Below are positions 32,342 through 42,389 of a stretch of 64,000 nt of DNA, piece after piece. The notes beneath the pieces were generated by a model that made no database searches, was not told the origin of the DNA, and saw nothing but the letters and a program-made list of their open reading frames with translations. A program made the position numbers and the translations under genes. Within the stretch, counting starts at the first letter, position 1; each line of letters begins with the position of its first letter. The DNA comes from Oscarella lobularis (Eukaryota; Porifera; Homoscleromorpha; Homosclerophorida; Oscarellidae), in the NCBI RefSeq assembly GCF_947507565.1, contig NC_089182.1, positions 1,550,001 to 1,614,000 of the forward strand, given 5' to 3'.

Positions 32342-33031
32342 TATACGTATTTAAATAAATAATCAAATAAGAAAAATAGAGAAAGAAAAAAAGAAAGTAG
32401 TGTCTATACCTGCATCGGCACGCTGCCGCCGCCGAAGATACCGCCGCCGCCCGTGCAGAAATTCTCATGCTCACTCACGAGTTTCTTGAATTTCTCAAAC
32501 GGTATTTGGGACGTGATGAAGGCGTATGACTTATTCCTAACGACGCACTCCTCGCGAGGGCACATCATATTGTTTCAGTTCTGCCGCCTTCGTCGACGAC
32601 GTCGATGACGTCGTTGACGTCATCGTCTACGTCGAATCATCCAAATCCGAAAATCTCTTGGATTCTTCCACATCGTGTGCACCTCCCCTTTTACAACGCT
32701 CTCTCTCATGGCCAGTGATTATACGCTCAATCAGACTGCTCGCGATCGGCACTGATACTTGGGTCAGATCGGAAATCTTTCACACAACACGCGTATTCAC
32801 CTTCGACACGCACCAGCTAAATTTACCGAAAAATCGAAAATACTCTCAAAGGAAGACCTATTTATTGAATATATAAAATAATCAGAGTAATTCGCACCGT
32901 GTGCACACGCACACACTCAATTGCATTTTGCATAGAAGAAAATATAGCCAGTACGTTCGCGGGACATAATAATACTTGATGCTGAAGTCTAGAAACTTCA
33001 CTGGCTTAGTAATCTTTTCAGGAAGCGGGTC
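32091..33031. other. Microsatellite and non-coding DNA
   Basis: Contains an (ACAG)n run at 32305-32340, inverse to the one at 32010, CGG-rich DNA near 32430 and a TCGTCGACGACGTCGATGACG stretch. No gene was recognised. Confidence 0.4.
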
Positions 33032-34345
33032 CTAACGGTCGTGCTCATACTGAAACTTGTTCGAAATCAGTACGGATCGGCCGACGATGCGGCGGAAAGG
33101 AGATGCTCCAGCTGGCACGCCAACACTTTTTTGCGCTCGAATTAACAATTTCATGTCGTCCTCGTCGTACCGATAAATGCACGTTGCCAAGTTCGACCAG
33201 AACGTGTAGTACTCTGATCGATTTTTGATGAACGCATTGGCCAGTCTACACATAAAATGCCAAATGTCCAGCAGCACCTTCATGTCTGGCCATGCGGAGA
33301 ATAGATGAGAGTACATGGACGCGGCAGCCCGCATAGGAGCTATAGACGAGGCGGCATACCGTGCGACGAGGCCGTCTGCCATCGGCTGCAGCGCCTCTTT
33401 CGACTCGGACTTGGTTAATACTGCCGTGAGTATTTCTCCTTTGTCGTTGGTAATATTAGTGACGTGCGTACCGCGTCCCGAGTCTTTGCCCTGCAATTTG
33501 CGGGTGATTTTTATAGTCGAGTCGATTTTCAATATTGAACCGAATGTTGATGACATTTTATTTTCCATCGCTTCGAGCCTTCGCGAGGTTTCCTTGATGT
33601 ATGCCGATCGAAGCCAGGCTGCCTCTGGCAAAGGGCTCAAGGGGTCAGGCGATTCGTATACCATGTCGGTGTTGAATTTGGCGGCGTGTCGCTTTCATGC
33701 AGTCGGATATGCAAAGCAACGATCAGTCCATTTCTCGGTATGATTTTCGTTTAGGATCTCCATCAAAGCAGTCGGCGTATTGCCTTTCCTGCGGGCGTGC
33801 AGTTGTCTTAGGACAGGTTTGTAAATGGCATATTTTCTCGTGAGCAGGACACAAAATTGCTCCCTGTATTTTGTCGGCAACTGCTCTAGAACTCTTTCGT
33901 CCCACGCGATTATCGACGTCTTGCAAAGCGGACATTCCAAATGCTCTGACGCGAGATAGAACATCTCCTGAAAGTCGACGACCTCGCGCAGATGACGATA
34001 GAAGCCTTTTGACGTAAGACTCTGATTGTCTGGATAATGAGGACAATGGAATGGAAATTCCCATTGTCGTCTAGGCATCCAGATAAAGAGACGTCGCCGA
34101 AAGAAGTCGCCCGGCATGGGTGCCTGCGTTTCCAAAGGATTCGGTTGATAATAAAATCCTGTGGCGCAGGGTGTCGGATAACGCTGTTCTTCGAACAGAA
34201 CGTGCCCGATCCACTTTCTGTCGCCAGCTGCGACTGACCAGCCGACAGGTATTTCGCCCGCAGCTCTAGTCGAATGAGGCGCGCGAGATCTAGGGGCAAG
34301 GCGAAACGGGTGAAGCGAGGTGATACCCGCACGCCCAGTCAGCAC
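33032..34345 (-). pseudogene. DUF6729-like transposon protein in two frames
   Basis: 33695-34345 has PGDFFRRRLFIWMPRRQWEF, FHCPHYPDNQSLTSKGFYRH, LECPLCKTSIIAWDERVLEQ, and LLTRKYAIYKPVLRQL with RRKGNTP, matching my memory of the DUF6729 N-terminal domain of a fish and invertebrate transposon family. 33032-33664 continues with ILKIDSTIKITRKLQGKDSG, GEILTAVLTKSES and WPDMKVLLDIWHFMCRLA, which look like an RNase H-type core with Asp residues. A frame change or short intron separates the two near 33690. Acidic residues after 33032 are missing, so it is probably truncated. The gene lies between the direct repeats at 31633 and 34387, which may be its element's borders. Confidence 0.55.
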
Positions 34346-34386
34346 GTGTTCGCGGAAGAAGCGGACGGGGGAGCGGGTGAGTACAA

Positions 34387-34868
34387 GTAGGTAATAATAG
34401 TAAATAACTCGAAATTAATTATCTTTTTAGCGCCGCTCCCGACACCATTATTTGCAAGCAAAGGGCGCCCGGCGGCGAAGAATTCTCTTACGAGTGTCCA
34501 CATTTTAGAGTAGCGGATCCAACAGCATTCATGAGCGACACGTTGCGCGGATATCAACAGCATTTTTCGCCGAGGGCAAGCGAAGACTCGGAGACGGCGG
34601 CGAAAAGAAATAAAATAGAAGATGCGCTGCTAGACATCGACGACGGCGGCATCGACAGCGGCCTCACGGACTACAGCATCGACCGCGACGACCGGGCCGA
34701 CCGCGCCGACCGCGCCGATCGGACCGCGCCGACCGCGCCGGTCGTCGCGGTCGTCGCGGCAGCAGTGGCCGTTCCGGCGGTCATGGCGGCGGCAGCATGC
34801 CGATGGGGCAGTGACACTTTCATTCTTCCTTGATTTTTTATTTCATTATTTATTTAATTATGTATATT
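34387..34868 (+). repeat. Direct repeat, copy 2, with an exon-like frame
   Basis: The frame reads IICKQRAPGGEEFSYECPHF, RVADPTAFMSD and YQQHFSPRASEDSE, then LLDIDDGGIDSG and an Asp/Arg/Ala-rich tail (DRADRADRTAPTAP). It parallels 31633-32090 closely up to the acidic segment, showing selection on protein or recent duplication. The copy resumes at 36145 after a LINE-derived insertion in its (TCTG)n tract. Confidence 0.7.
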
Positions 34869-36144
34869 TGTCTGTCTGTCTGTCTGTCTTTATTATGAGA
34901 AAGCAATCATTATTTACGAAAGTGATAAACATTTAAAGTCTACATAGGTGCGACATCAGAGAAGGGGACTAAAAATGAATTGACATATTACACAACGAAA
35001 CAGTACACCTAACACATACACTACGACGGGACGAACCAGAGGACATGAGTCCGCTGGTTTCATGTCCGCTGGTTGGGGAATGGGATCACTGTCTGTCTGT
35101 CTGCCTGTCTGTCTTTATTATGAGAAAGCAATCCTTATATACGAAAGCGATGAACCTTTAAAGTCTACATACGTGTGACATCAGAGAAGGGGACTAAAAA
35201 TGGATTGACATATTACACAACGAAACAGTATACCTAACACATACACTACGACGGGACGAACCAGCGGACGTATCTGTCTGTCTGTCTGTCTGTCTGTCTT
35301 TCATTTAACGAAAACCAAGCCTTAAACACTGAACTAAAGATAAAGTCGCAAGTGAACCTCAGGGGTTAACAACAAAGAAGGAAGGGGAGTCAACGTATAA
35401 GGACAAGCTGGAAGCTACTGATGTGCAAACCAGCGGACGTGGGAGTCCGCTGGTTGGGGAGCAGGATCGGCGGCGTCTGCTGGTTGGGGAGCAGGATCGG
35501 CGGCGTCTGCTTTCAGGATGGACGACAGCTTCTTCAAGATAATCTTCGCGTTTTCTCTCTGAACGCAGACTGAGATTCGACGACGCCAGTAATGCAGGAA
35601 TTCCGCCCTATCCGCTGTCTGATCGATGCGAGACGCGACCGACGAGCAAAGATGAGAGACGACAGGGCTCCATCTCCCGAAGTCTTCGAAAGACAAGGGC
35701 TGGAAATCGTAGCCAAGGTCTGAAGCATCGGAGAGGTATTTGGTGTTCTTGAGCTTGTCTCGATCCGCTGCCGCAAAGCCTGTTGAGCTGGCCGTCGCCG
35801 GAAACACGGATGCCATCCAGGGATGAATAACCGACACATCCAACAGAAGAGGTCGGGACTGCGACAAATTGAAGACCACGATGTCAGGACGCCTCTTGTC
35901 GGAGAATTGGTCGATTACTTCCTTTCGTGCTTGAAGGTCGACGGCCTTGAGCAATTGAAAACATTCGTCCGTGATGGCATCGTGTCTACGAATGGGCCCA
36001 CCACCCCACTGACAAGTCATGGCGTGATACCTGAGGATGTCGATGTTATGATTGCATTGTGGCTCGCAGCGCTCTAGCTGACGCATAGCCGGAATGGCCG
36101 ACCCAAGCCGCAGCAAGCACGCAAGCTGAAACTCCGCATTGCTG
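34869..36144 (-). mobile_element. Nested LINE 3' ends in a (TCTG)n microsatellite
   Basis: On the minus strand, three 3'-truncated inserts end in (ACAG)n tails one after another. The outermost carries the coding fragment 35415-36140 and ends near 35320 (TTAAATGAAAGACAGACAG). Two further tails of about 190 bp, roughly 90% alike, end at about 35090 and 34880 and share CTCATAATAAAGACAGACAG. The whole block lies inside a (TCTG)n tract. Compared with the uninterrupted tract at 32010-32040, the insertion is precise. The pattern fits a non-LTR retrotransposon that targets this microsatellite. Confidence 0.75.
35415..36140 (-). pseudogene. Non-LTR retrotransposon ORF2, C-terminal fragment
   Basis: The frame reads out of the microsatellite (QTDRQTD) into FQLACLLRLGSAI, CNHNIDILRYHAMTCQWGGG (a Cys/His motif), RHDAITDECFQLLKAVDLQA, then RRPDIVVFNLSQSRPLLLDV and VIHPWMASVFPATA. 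A Cys/His cluster followed by 'RH-D ... RPDI ... DV-V-P' is typical of the segment after the reverse transcriptase in LINE ORF2. The polymerase domain itself is missing. The C-terminal repeat AADAADPAPQPAD is a short tandem duplication, also present in the DNA. Confidence 0.65.
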
Positions 36145-36596
36145 ACTGTGTCTGTCTGTCTGTCTGTCTGTCTGTGTAGGAAATTCTGTGTGCTATAAAT
36201 GACAAATAAATGGCGAAGAGATGTCACGGCAACTCCAATAGATAGGCATTCTTGCTCTCATTTTGCAGTGCCTTCCACGAGCTGTGAAGTGTAGTATTAG
36301 CAAGAAAAAAGTTTGGCAGTTAGCGCACGCAAGATAAACTTTGTTTCCCCAACACGTGTGCAACATGGAAAAAACCACTGGAATGGCCGAAGATGTGTTC
36401 GTCAGCGATACGCGGCGTCGCGACGTGTATGAATCAAGATCGGGCGTCGATTTTCTGGTACGCGTACGACGACAAGTCACTATTACCCCCCCGTTTCCTA
36501 TCTAACTCCTGCTATTGCAAATGAAGGGGTAAGCATTAGCATCAGCAAATTACATCCACTTACAGCACAACATTAGGGTTACAAAATGCCAAAATA
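36145..36596. other. Microsatellite remainder and flank
   Basis: 36145-36177 is the rest of the (TCTG)n tract, and 36178-36212 is the resumed direct repeat (GTAGGAAATTCTGTGTG). The remainder up to the Tigger element has no recognised gene. Confidence 0.5.
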
Positions 36597-38568
36597 CAGT
36601 CCGACCTTCGTTTATCGGACGTTTTCGCTTTGTGACAAAAATTTAGAAGAACAGAACTTTTGTCACAGAATAGTAAGATTATTCGACACTCGGATTCCGA
36701 CCCTGACATGAAATTTTATGCTCTTTTCCGACAGTGCATGCGCATTTCATGCAGCGAGCACGTGGAAACTATAGAAAAGGCTGCAGTTTCGGTTTCGCTG
36801 TGCGAAAACGAAAGCGCGTGGATCTGTGTGGTCAACAGAAACAAGAAATATGCCGTTTCAAGCAAGAGAATTCAAAAGTTACTCAGGAAAGCATTGTGGA
36901 ACACTTCCAGAAGAAGTGGAAGTTTAATATAGGCTGCTCGTCTGTGAGTGAAATTCTTTCTTGCAAAGAAAAGTGGCTTAACCTTGAAGATGGGCAGAAA
37001 TGAGTAAAACGGTTTCGTAGCGGACGTTTTTCAGACCTAGAAACGGCTCCTTGTATGTGGTTTGGTGCAATGGAGTCCAAACAGGCAATAATCTCGGATG
37101 AAATATTAAGAAGGAAAGCAGAGCATTTTGGCGAGTTACTAAACTTCGGTAAAGACGAATTCAAGTTTTTAAGAGGTTGGCTAACGCGCTTTAAGAAACG
37201 CTTTGGAATCTCGTTGCGTCGCATTTACGGAGAGTCAGCTAGTGCTGACCCCCGATGTCATAGTCTCTGGCAGAGAAGAGGTAAGGAAAAAACTTGCAAA
37301 GTATGGTCCTGGAAACATTTTCAATATGGATGAAGGCGGTCTTTTCTGCCGGATGGAGCCAAATGCTACCCTTGCCACAAGACCCGTATCTGAAAAAAGA
37401 AAAATAAAGACTGTCTTACTGTAGCCTTGTGCGTTAACGCTTCTGGAACTGAAAAGTTAAAACCTCTTGTTATTGGAAAGACTAAGCGGCCTAGGTGTTT
37501 TGGAAAGAAATTCGACCCCAATCAAATTGTTACGTACCGCAATAATAAAAAAGCACGGATGACATCCACTCTATTTGCGGAATGGCAGAACGATCTTGAT
37601 CGAAAGATGAACAAAAGTCGCCGGCAAATCGTTTTAGTTCTAGATAATGCAAGTTCACATATTACAGGCGAACTAGAATTAACCAACGTCACTCTTGTGA
37701 AATTGCCTCCAAACGCTACTGCACATCTACAACCACTTGACCAAGGGATTATTAAGAACTAAACTTCAAGACACATTACAGAACCATCCAGACGCATCAT
37801 GTTCTGGAATGTCTTGAAACTGACAATTCTATTAAAATCGACGTAAAACAGGCTCTCTATTTTATCGAAAAAGCGTGGGATCTTGCCCAACCGGAAACTA
37901 TTTTTAACTGCTGGCGGCATGCAGGAATAATTCGATTTCCCGTCTTTACGCAGAGTGATAATGATGAAGTTGAAGAGAATAGTGACGTAAAAGAATTAGA
38001 AGATTTACTTGGGCTTTTGCCTCCAGATGATTTTGAAATGCTTTCAGCAGAAGCGTATGTTACTGTTGATATAGAAGAAAGCACAGGAGAAACATTGACT
38101 GATAGTGATATAGTTGAAATTTTGATTTCGGCTAACGACGACAACGACGACAACGACGACATAGACGACAAGGATGGAATGGAGTCACATAAAACAGTGT
38201 CTGTTCAAGAAGCGCTTTGTTCCCTACCTGTTCTTTCCGCTTTTCTTGATCAAGAAAATGCTGTTTAACAAAAAAAGACTCGTTAAAATGGTCCATCAAA
38301 AAATTCAAAGAATGCGCGTCACGTCTACACAGCAGAAACAAACTTCTTTTCATTCGTCCTTTAATAAGAGTAACTGAAATACTTTCAAATAAGTAATGGA
38401 AGTACAATTCTCTGTAATAAATGATTTATGACACGGCGTTTGTTTTCTAATACGACAGGTGCGAGTAATAAGCTGAATCGTCGGATTATTCGACAACACG
38501 ACAACTTCGATACTTCGACAAAAATAGTTACTTAGAACAAATGTCGTCGGATAAACGGGGTTTGACTG
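36597..38568 (+). mobile_element. pogo/Tigger-type element (copy 2), full length
   Basis: The inverted ends CAGTCCGACCTTCGTTTATC and CAGTCAAACCCCGTTTATCC (complement of the right end) are flanked by TA at 36595-36596 and 38569-38570. It is 1,972 bp long. It contains one plus-strand transposase gene with several breaks. Its ends and protein differ clearly from copy 1. Confidence 0.88.
36640..38268 (+). pseudogene. pogo/Tigger transposase, multiply broken
   Basis: Pieces in order: a CENP-B-like HTH (QQKQEICRFKQENSKVTQES; VSEILSCKEKWLNLEDGQK, 36780-37003); the second HTH with FLRGWLTRFKKRFGISLRR (37055-37200); IFNMDEGGLFCRMEPNATLA with the first Asp; ALCVNASGTEKLKPLVIG; IVLVLDNASSHITGE with the second Asp; HLQPLDQGIIKN with the third Asp; a stop; then YFIEKAWDLAQPETIFNCWR and an acidic tail to 38268. 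At least four frame changes or stops (near 37005, 37230, 37422 and 37760) rule out activity. Confidence 0.85.
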
Positions 38569-39012
38569 TAGAATGTTTTACGTCTTACGGCATTGTGGCT
38601 GTATTCAGTGGTGTCCTGTTCACGGTTGAAGGTGACTGGCAAGGGTTCTCTTTCATTTCCTGTTGGCGTCGTTGTCTCTCTTTCTTCAGTCGGTGCTACA
38701 GGCCTACATGCAGACGTTTACTCAAAAGATTATAAACAAATAGAATATCTATTCTTACGTGTCTCTCACAAGACAAAGGATAAAGTGCTGCAATTCCTAC
38801 ATTCGGCCATCAGCTGCTATGGCGCCGTTTGACTGTCAGATTGCTTTACGTAATTATGAATATTACATATATAAAAAATGATGAAAACGTACTTGCGACT
38901 GTTGAGCAAGAGGAACAATAGATATGTTCTTCTTCAATAGTCGTAAAAAATTCTTGTGTTTGCCCTCGTGGAGTCGGATATGATTTCTGTTTTTATTGAT
39001 CCACTGGTCGAA
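38569..39012. other. No gene recognised
   Basis: Short unrelated frames only. The minus strand from about 39000 down to 38900 may continue the HECT-like fragment (NHIRLHEGKHKNFLRLLKK). Confidence 0.4.
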
Positions 39013-39249
39013 CTAAGGAGTATCAGAAAACGACTGTTTTGCCCAGCGCGAAAAAATTCGTATCCCCCAGTCCTCTAGTTGCGGAAAAGCTAAAACAATC
39101 ACACCATGCACGTGTAAGGCGTCACCATCGCATTTGAACTTTAGACACTTTAAACCGCGCCCCGCGTCCATAAGAGGAGTCATTTCATCGGATGTCGGCG
39201 CTGAGCGCATAGCCATTTCGGACAAACAGCATACGTTGCGCCCGAGCAT
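39013..39249 (-). pseudogene. HECT-like transposon protein fragment
   Basis: CLKFKCDGDALHVHGVIVLA and FPQLEDWGIRIFSRW correspond in pattern to the FPLLCDAGGFTLM region of the 5958-8570 protein. In that family, a short domain with 'x-FP-x-L-x-x-x-G-x-x' precedes the UBX/HECT part (family memory). No ATG-proximal or downstream domain is intact. It lies on the same strand as the small ORF at about 39700-39823 and may be its downstream exon. Confidence 0.4.
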
Positions 39250-39639
39250 TGCTTTCTGTGTGCAGAAATAGAATGAGTGCTGCGAACAAGCACTGAAGAG
39301 TTGAATTGGCCATTATGGTGTTGTCTTGCTCATTAAGGCTTTCTGTGTGTTCTCTCGGCAATAAGGCGTAACGCGCCGACTATGACTGCTTCTCCTCGAT
39401 CTTGACGCAGATGCGGGCGTAGAAGTTGGGCAGAAAAGGCTTTTAAGTTCTTGACGAACGGATGTATCTTGAGGCGTTAGAGTAGAGCCCACTAAAGAAG
39501 CGTTTCGAAACGCAGACAGTCGTTCTGCCTGAACCGAAATGGGTCATCCACTGGGGCATCCTTCTCTTTTTGTACTCATGTGCGACTGGCCAACGTTGCG
39601 CAACGACATTTCACGTGACGGCGCAACGCTGAGTCATCC

Positions 39640-39915
39640 GCGCAAGAAAATTTTACGTGACGGTCCCGCGTTTTCTTCTGCGAACATTTTACGTAGCTAG
39701 GCTTCACTTTCAGCGAAGGAGTTTACGTCCCAGGGCGCTTATAAGATCAGACAATATCCTTGACACACTCTGAATTCCTTCATAGTGGACTCGTCAGCTG
39801 CGCTGCTCATTGCTGTTGGCCATGCCGTCTGGATTCACATTTGGTTCTAGGCGCAATGTGCACTTTCCAGTCCTAGCACGCTATTTCAGCCAAAAATGAA
39901 CCAGGAAAAGTAGCC
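39640..39915. repeat. Copy of the divergent promoter block of 28590-28830
   Basis: The complement matches 28580-28830 over most of its length: CCAGGTTCATTTTTG-type start region, AATAGCGTGCTA, GGCATGGCCAACAGC, GAATTCAGAGTGTGTC, and GTAAACTCCTTCGCTG. The ATGAACCAGGAAAAG start (39896) is followed by a stop. The MANS ORF on the minus strand (from 39823) has a TGA at its tenth codon. The block is thus a decayed second copy of a back-to-back gene pair. Confidence 0.75.
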
Positions 39916-40302
39916 TGTGAAACTCAGACTTCTCCCGCGCGCGCGCTACGCGGCAGGGAGAGAGTCTGGGCAACTTTCTTACAGGCGTTGGCTCCTTTTT
40001 ATCTTCATTAACCAATGAGCGTGCTACTTTTCTGCCAGAGTAGGATATCAGCGACGAGCATCACTAACAACATTACAGCTGTAGGCAAACAGTGGGTATC
40101 TATGAGCATTTCGATTGCAAGTCCTTCCGATCGAATCAGCGACGAAACAGCATCTCTCTGACTGTTTTGTCTCTGATTAGGGATTGCCTTGGAATGCAAG
40201 AGCTATATAAAAGAAGTAGGACGTAGAGTTCATTTATCGCGGCCGTGGCTGCTTCCCGCAGTTGATCGTGTACACTCCCGTTTTTGTGTAGATGACAACA
40301 AG

Positions 40303-40566
40303 ATGCCACAAATTCGACGCGCGAAGCAAGCAGACGGTACCGTTTCCAACGCGAAAGAGTCTGCACGCCCACGGCGCTCGGATCTAATTACGATAAAAGT
40401 TGCCAACGTTTGTATAAAAGTTGCCCAGACTCTCTCTAAGCCGCTTTGCGAGTTTCACTTGATGATCTATGATTTTGTTGCGTGCTTTGAATCAGCCCTG
40501 ATAACCGTTGTCAGGTTAGAACGCAATGGAAACGCCTTGCTGACTCTTCTCCAGCAGTTCCTGTAG
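40303..40566 (+). pseudogene. Integrase-like protein N-terminal remnant, third locus
   Basis: The frame from ATG 40303 (MPQIRRAKQADGTVSNAKES) has VACFESALITVVRLERNGNA and LLTLLQQFL. This aligns with IVARSESALIHVLRVEHWLR ... MVTLLQQLLSALRSRL of 28273-28590. A stop follows directly, and the HTH and core are absent. A CG-rich foldback (CTTCTCCCGCGCGCGCG ... GCAGGGAGAG, 39930-39965) lies between this and the MNQE start. Confidence 0.4.
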
Positions 40567-41399
40567 ATTGTACCGCTGACAATCTAAAAGACAGGATTTC
40601 AGTGCACTTTGAAACCCTATATAGGGTTGGGCTAAGGGCTTGGGCTTAGCGTTTGTAGGACGTATAGAAGTCTAGAGAAGAACAACGACGATAGATTGAC
40701 TATTAAAGCAGCGTCTGCGCTGCTGAGTCGAAATTCCCAAAACGATGCTCGAACTGGTGATATTCTTCCGCACAGCTTTTTCTCAATAAAATCGATCAGA
40801 AACGTCTTTTGATAGCGTAGGCTACAGCTTTTTCCTACATTTGAAAGCTAATTACGACTTCCGCGCATACAATTTTGTTTACATAGGATAAAAAATGAGT
40901 TAGAAATTACTGAACGTATTAATCATGTGAAGTTCAGCAAATGTTGTGACGTTTGCTTGTAAGGAGACGAAAAATGTGGATTTCTTAGCAACGAAATAGA
41001 TTTCTCAGCAAAGAAGGCCCAGATTTAAAGAAATTGCTAGAAAATGATTTTTGTCAAACAACTTGGAAGGTAAATATGTTGTAAAAATGTGTAGACGTGA
41101 AATTGACATATTGGTTTCAAAACAACTAGGTCCCTCTTCCACAAAAATGGCGACGACGAATTTAACATTGGCCTCTTCATAAAGTCGCAACGCCGAATGA
41201 AGCAAGCGAAGATTTTTGCTGCTATGTCTACGGGTAGGTAAATACTTTGTACTTTTACAGCAATGAAACTAGTTAACTTTACTATTTCGTTATTAGCAAC
41301 GACTCCTGCGACTACGCCTGCAAAAATGCGTTTGTCAGAAATTGACAAATGTAAAATGTTTTTAATCTTAGCTTTAGGTTTCTAAAATCAATTTCTTTT
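40567..41399. other. No gene recognised
   Basis: AT-rich DNA without coding support. It may contain promoter or early exons of the kinase-like relic downstream. Confidence 0.35.
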
Positions 41400-42215
41400 A
41401 TTAGTATGTTTAAATAACGAAGATATAAAGATCGTCGCGGAATTAAAAAGGGGCTCGTCAAGCATAATCTACAACGAACAGTATACGCTTGGCAGAGTCG
41501 CCTGCAAGTACGTAGAAAAAGAGGAGTGCTTTGCAAGCAAAGCGCCAGATAAAAATGCTCAGGTACTATTGTCTTTGTTGTAAATGTGTTTATCTTCAAA
41601 CCGCTTATCGTAGAAAACTTCGTCACCCTAGCATTATAAATTTCTACGGTTACGTAGAACTTCACGATCACTTCAAAATCGTCCTTGAACGGCACAGGAA
41701 CAACCTTTTTGACCTTTTTATTAACGAAAAGGTAAATGTAAATAATATAACAGATAGGTTTGAATTCAATTTACGTCGAAAAAAGGACGAAGATAATTGA
41801 TAATGACGATAGGAACTCGATACTTAAGCAGATCGCCGGAAGCATGTCGTACCTCCATAGGAATGATATAATTCACTGCGGCATCAAATCTGTAAATATT
41901 CTTGTAAGTCGCTTCTATTTGGCCAGACTGTTTTTGAACGTCTTAGTTGGATTGGCCGTCAAATGTGGCCAAAATTGCCGACTTCTGCTCGGCAATTCTC
42001 AAAAACGACATAAAAATTTTGACATAGATAGCGTTACAAATATTGGGACGTCATGCTACTATTCCCCAGAAATGCGAGACGGCAAATTGGGAAAGCCGTA
42101 GGACGTTTATGCCTTCGGCAGCGTTTTGTATGAGATGGCCTCTAAAGAGGTAATGTGGAGGGGATTGCAAAAACCGGCCTTCAAGAGGAAAACTATGCAA
42201 GGGTAACGAAAGCTG
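41400..42215 (+). pseudogene. Protein kinase-like pseudogene
   Basis: N-lobe: VAELKRGSSSIIYNEQYTLG and RVACKYVEKEE. Then RRKLRHPSIINFYGYVELHD, ILKQIAGSMSYLHRNDIIHC, GIKSVNILV, TNIGTSCYYSPEMRDGKL, and VYAFGSVLYEMAS. The catalytic HRD is HCG, removing the base Asp. A DFG motif is not found. There is a stop (TAG, 42101-42103) just before the DVYAFG block, and several frame changes. The N- to C-lobe order is intact, so this was once a full kinase domain, similar to cytosolic or receptor tyrosine kinases or TKL kinases. It is an independent relic from the 26129 receptor. Confidence 0.75.
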
Positions 42216-42389
42216 AGTTTAGATATGTGATCCATTTTTATTAAAACGATTGTAATTTTGCAGTGGGTTTGAGAATACGTAGCACTCAGCATGATCTTCT
42301 TAGCTTCTTCCTTTGGGAGATTAGGCTGTTCTTTCACCCAGCACTCCCAATTAACCTAAGTCACTATTATAGTGCACAAACTTGTCAAA

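Noticed and set aside
31633-34868. Direct repeats as LTRs of a retrotransposon
   Set aside because: They contain an exon-like frame and a microsatellite, lack TG...CA ends and a primer site, and the gene between them is a DNA-transposon type.
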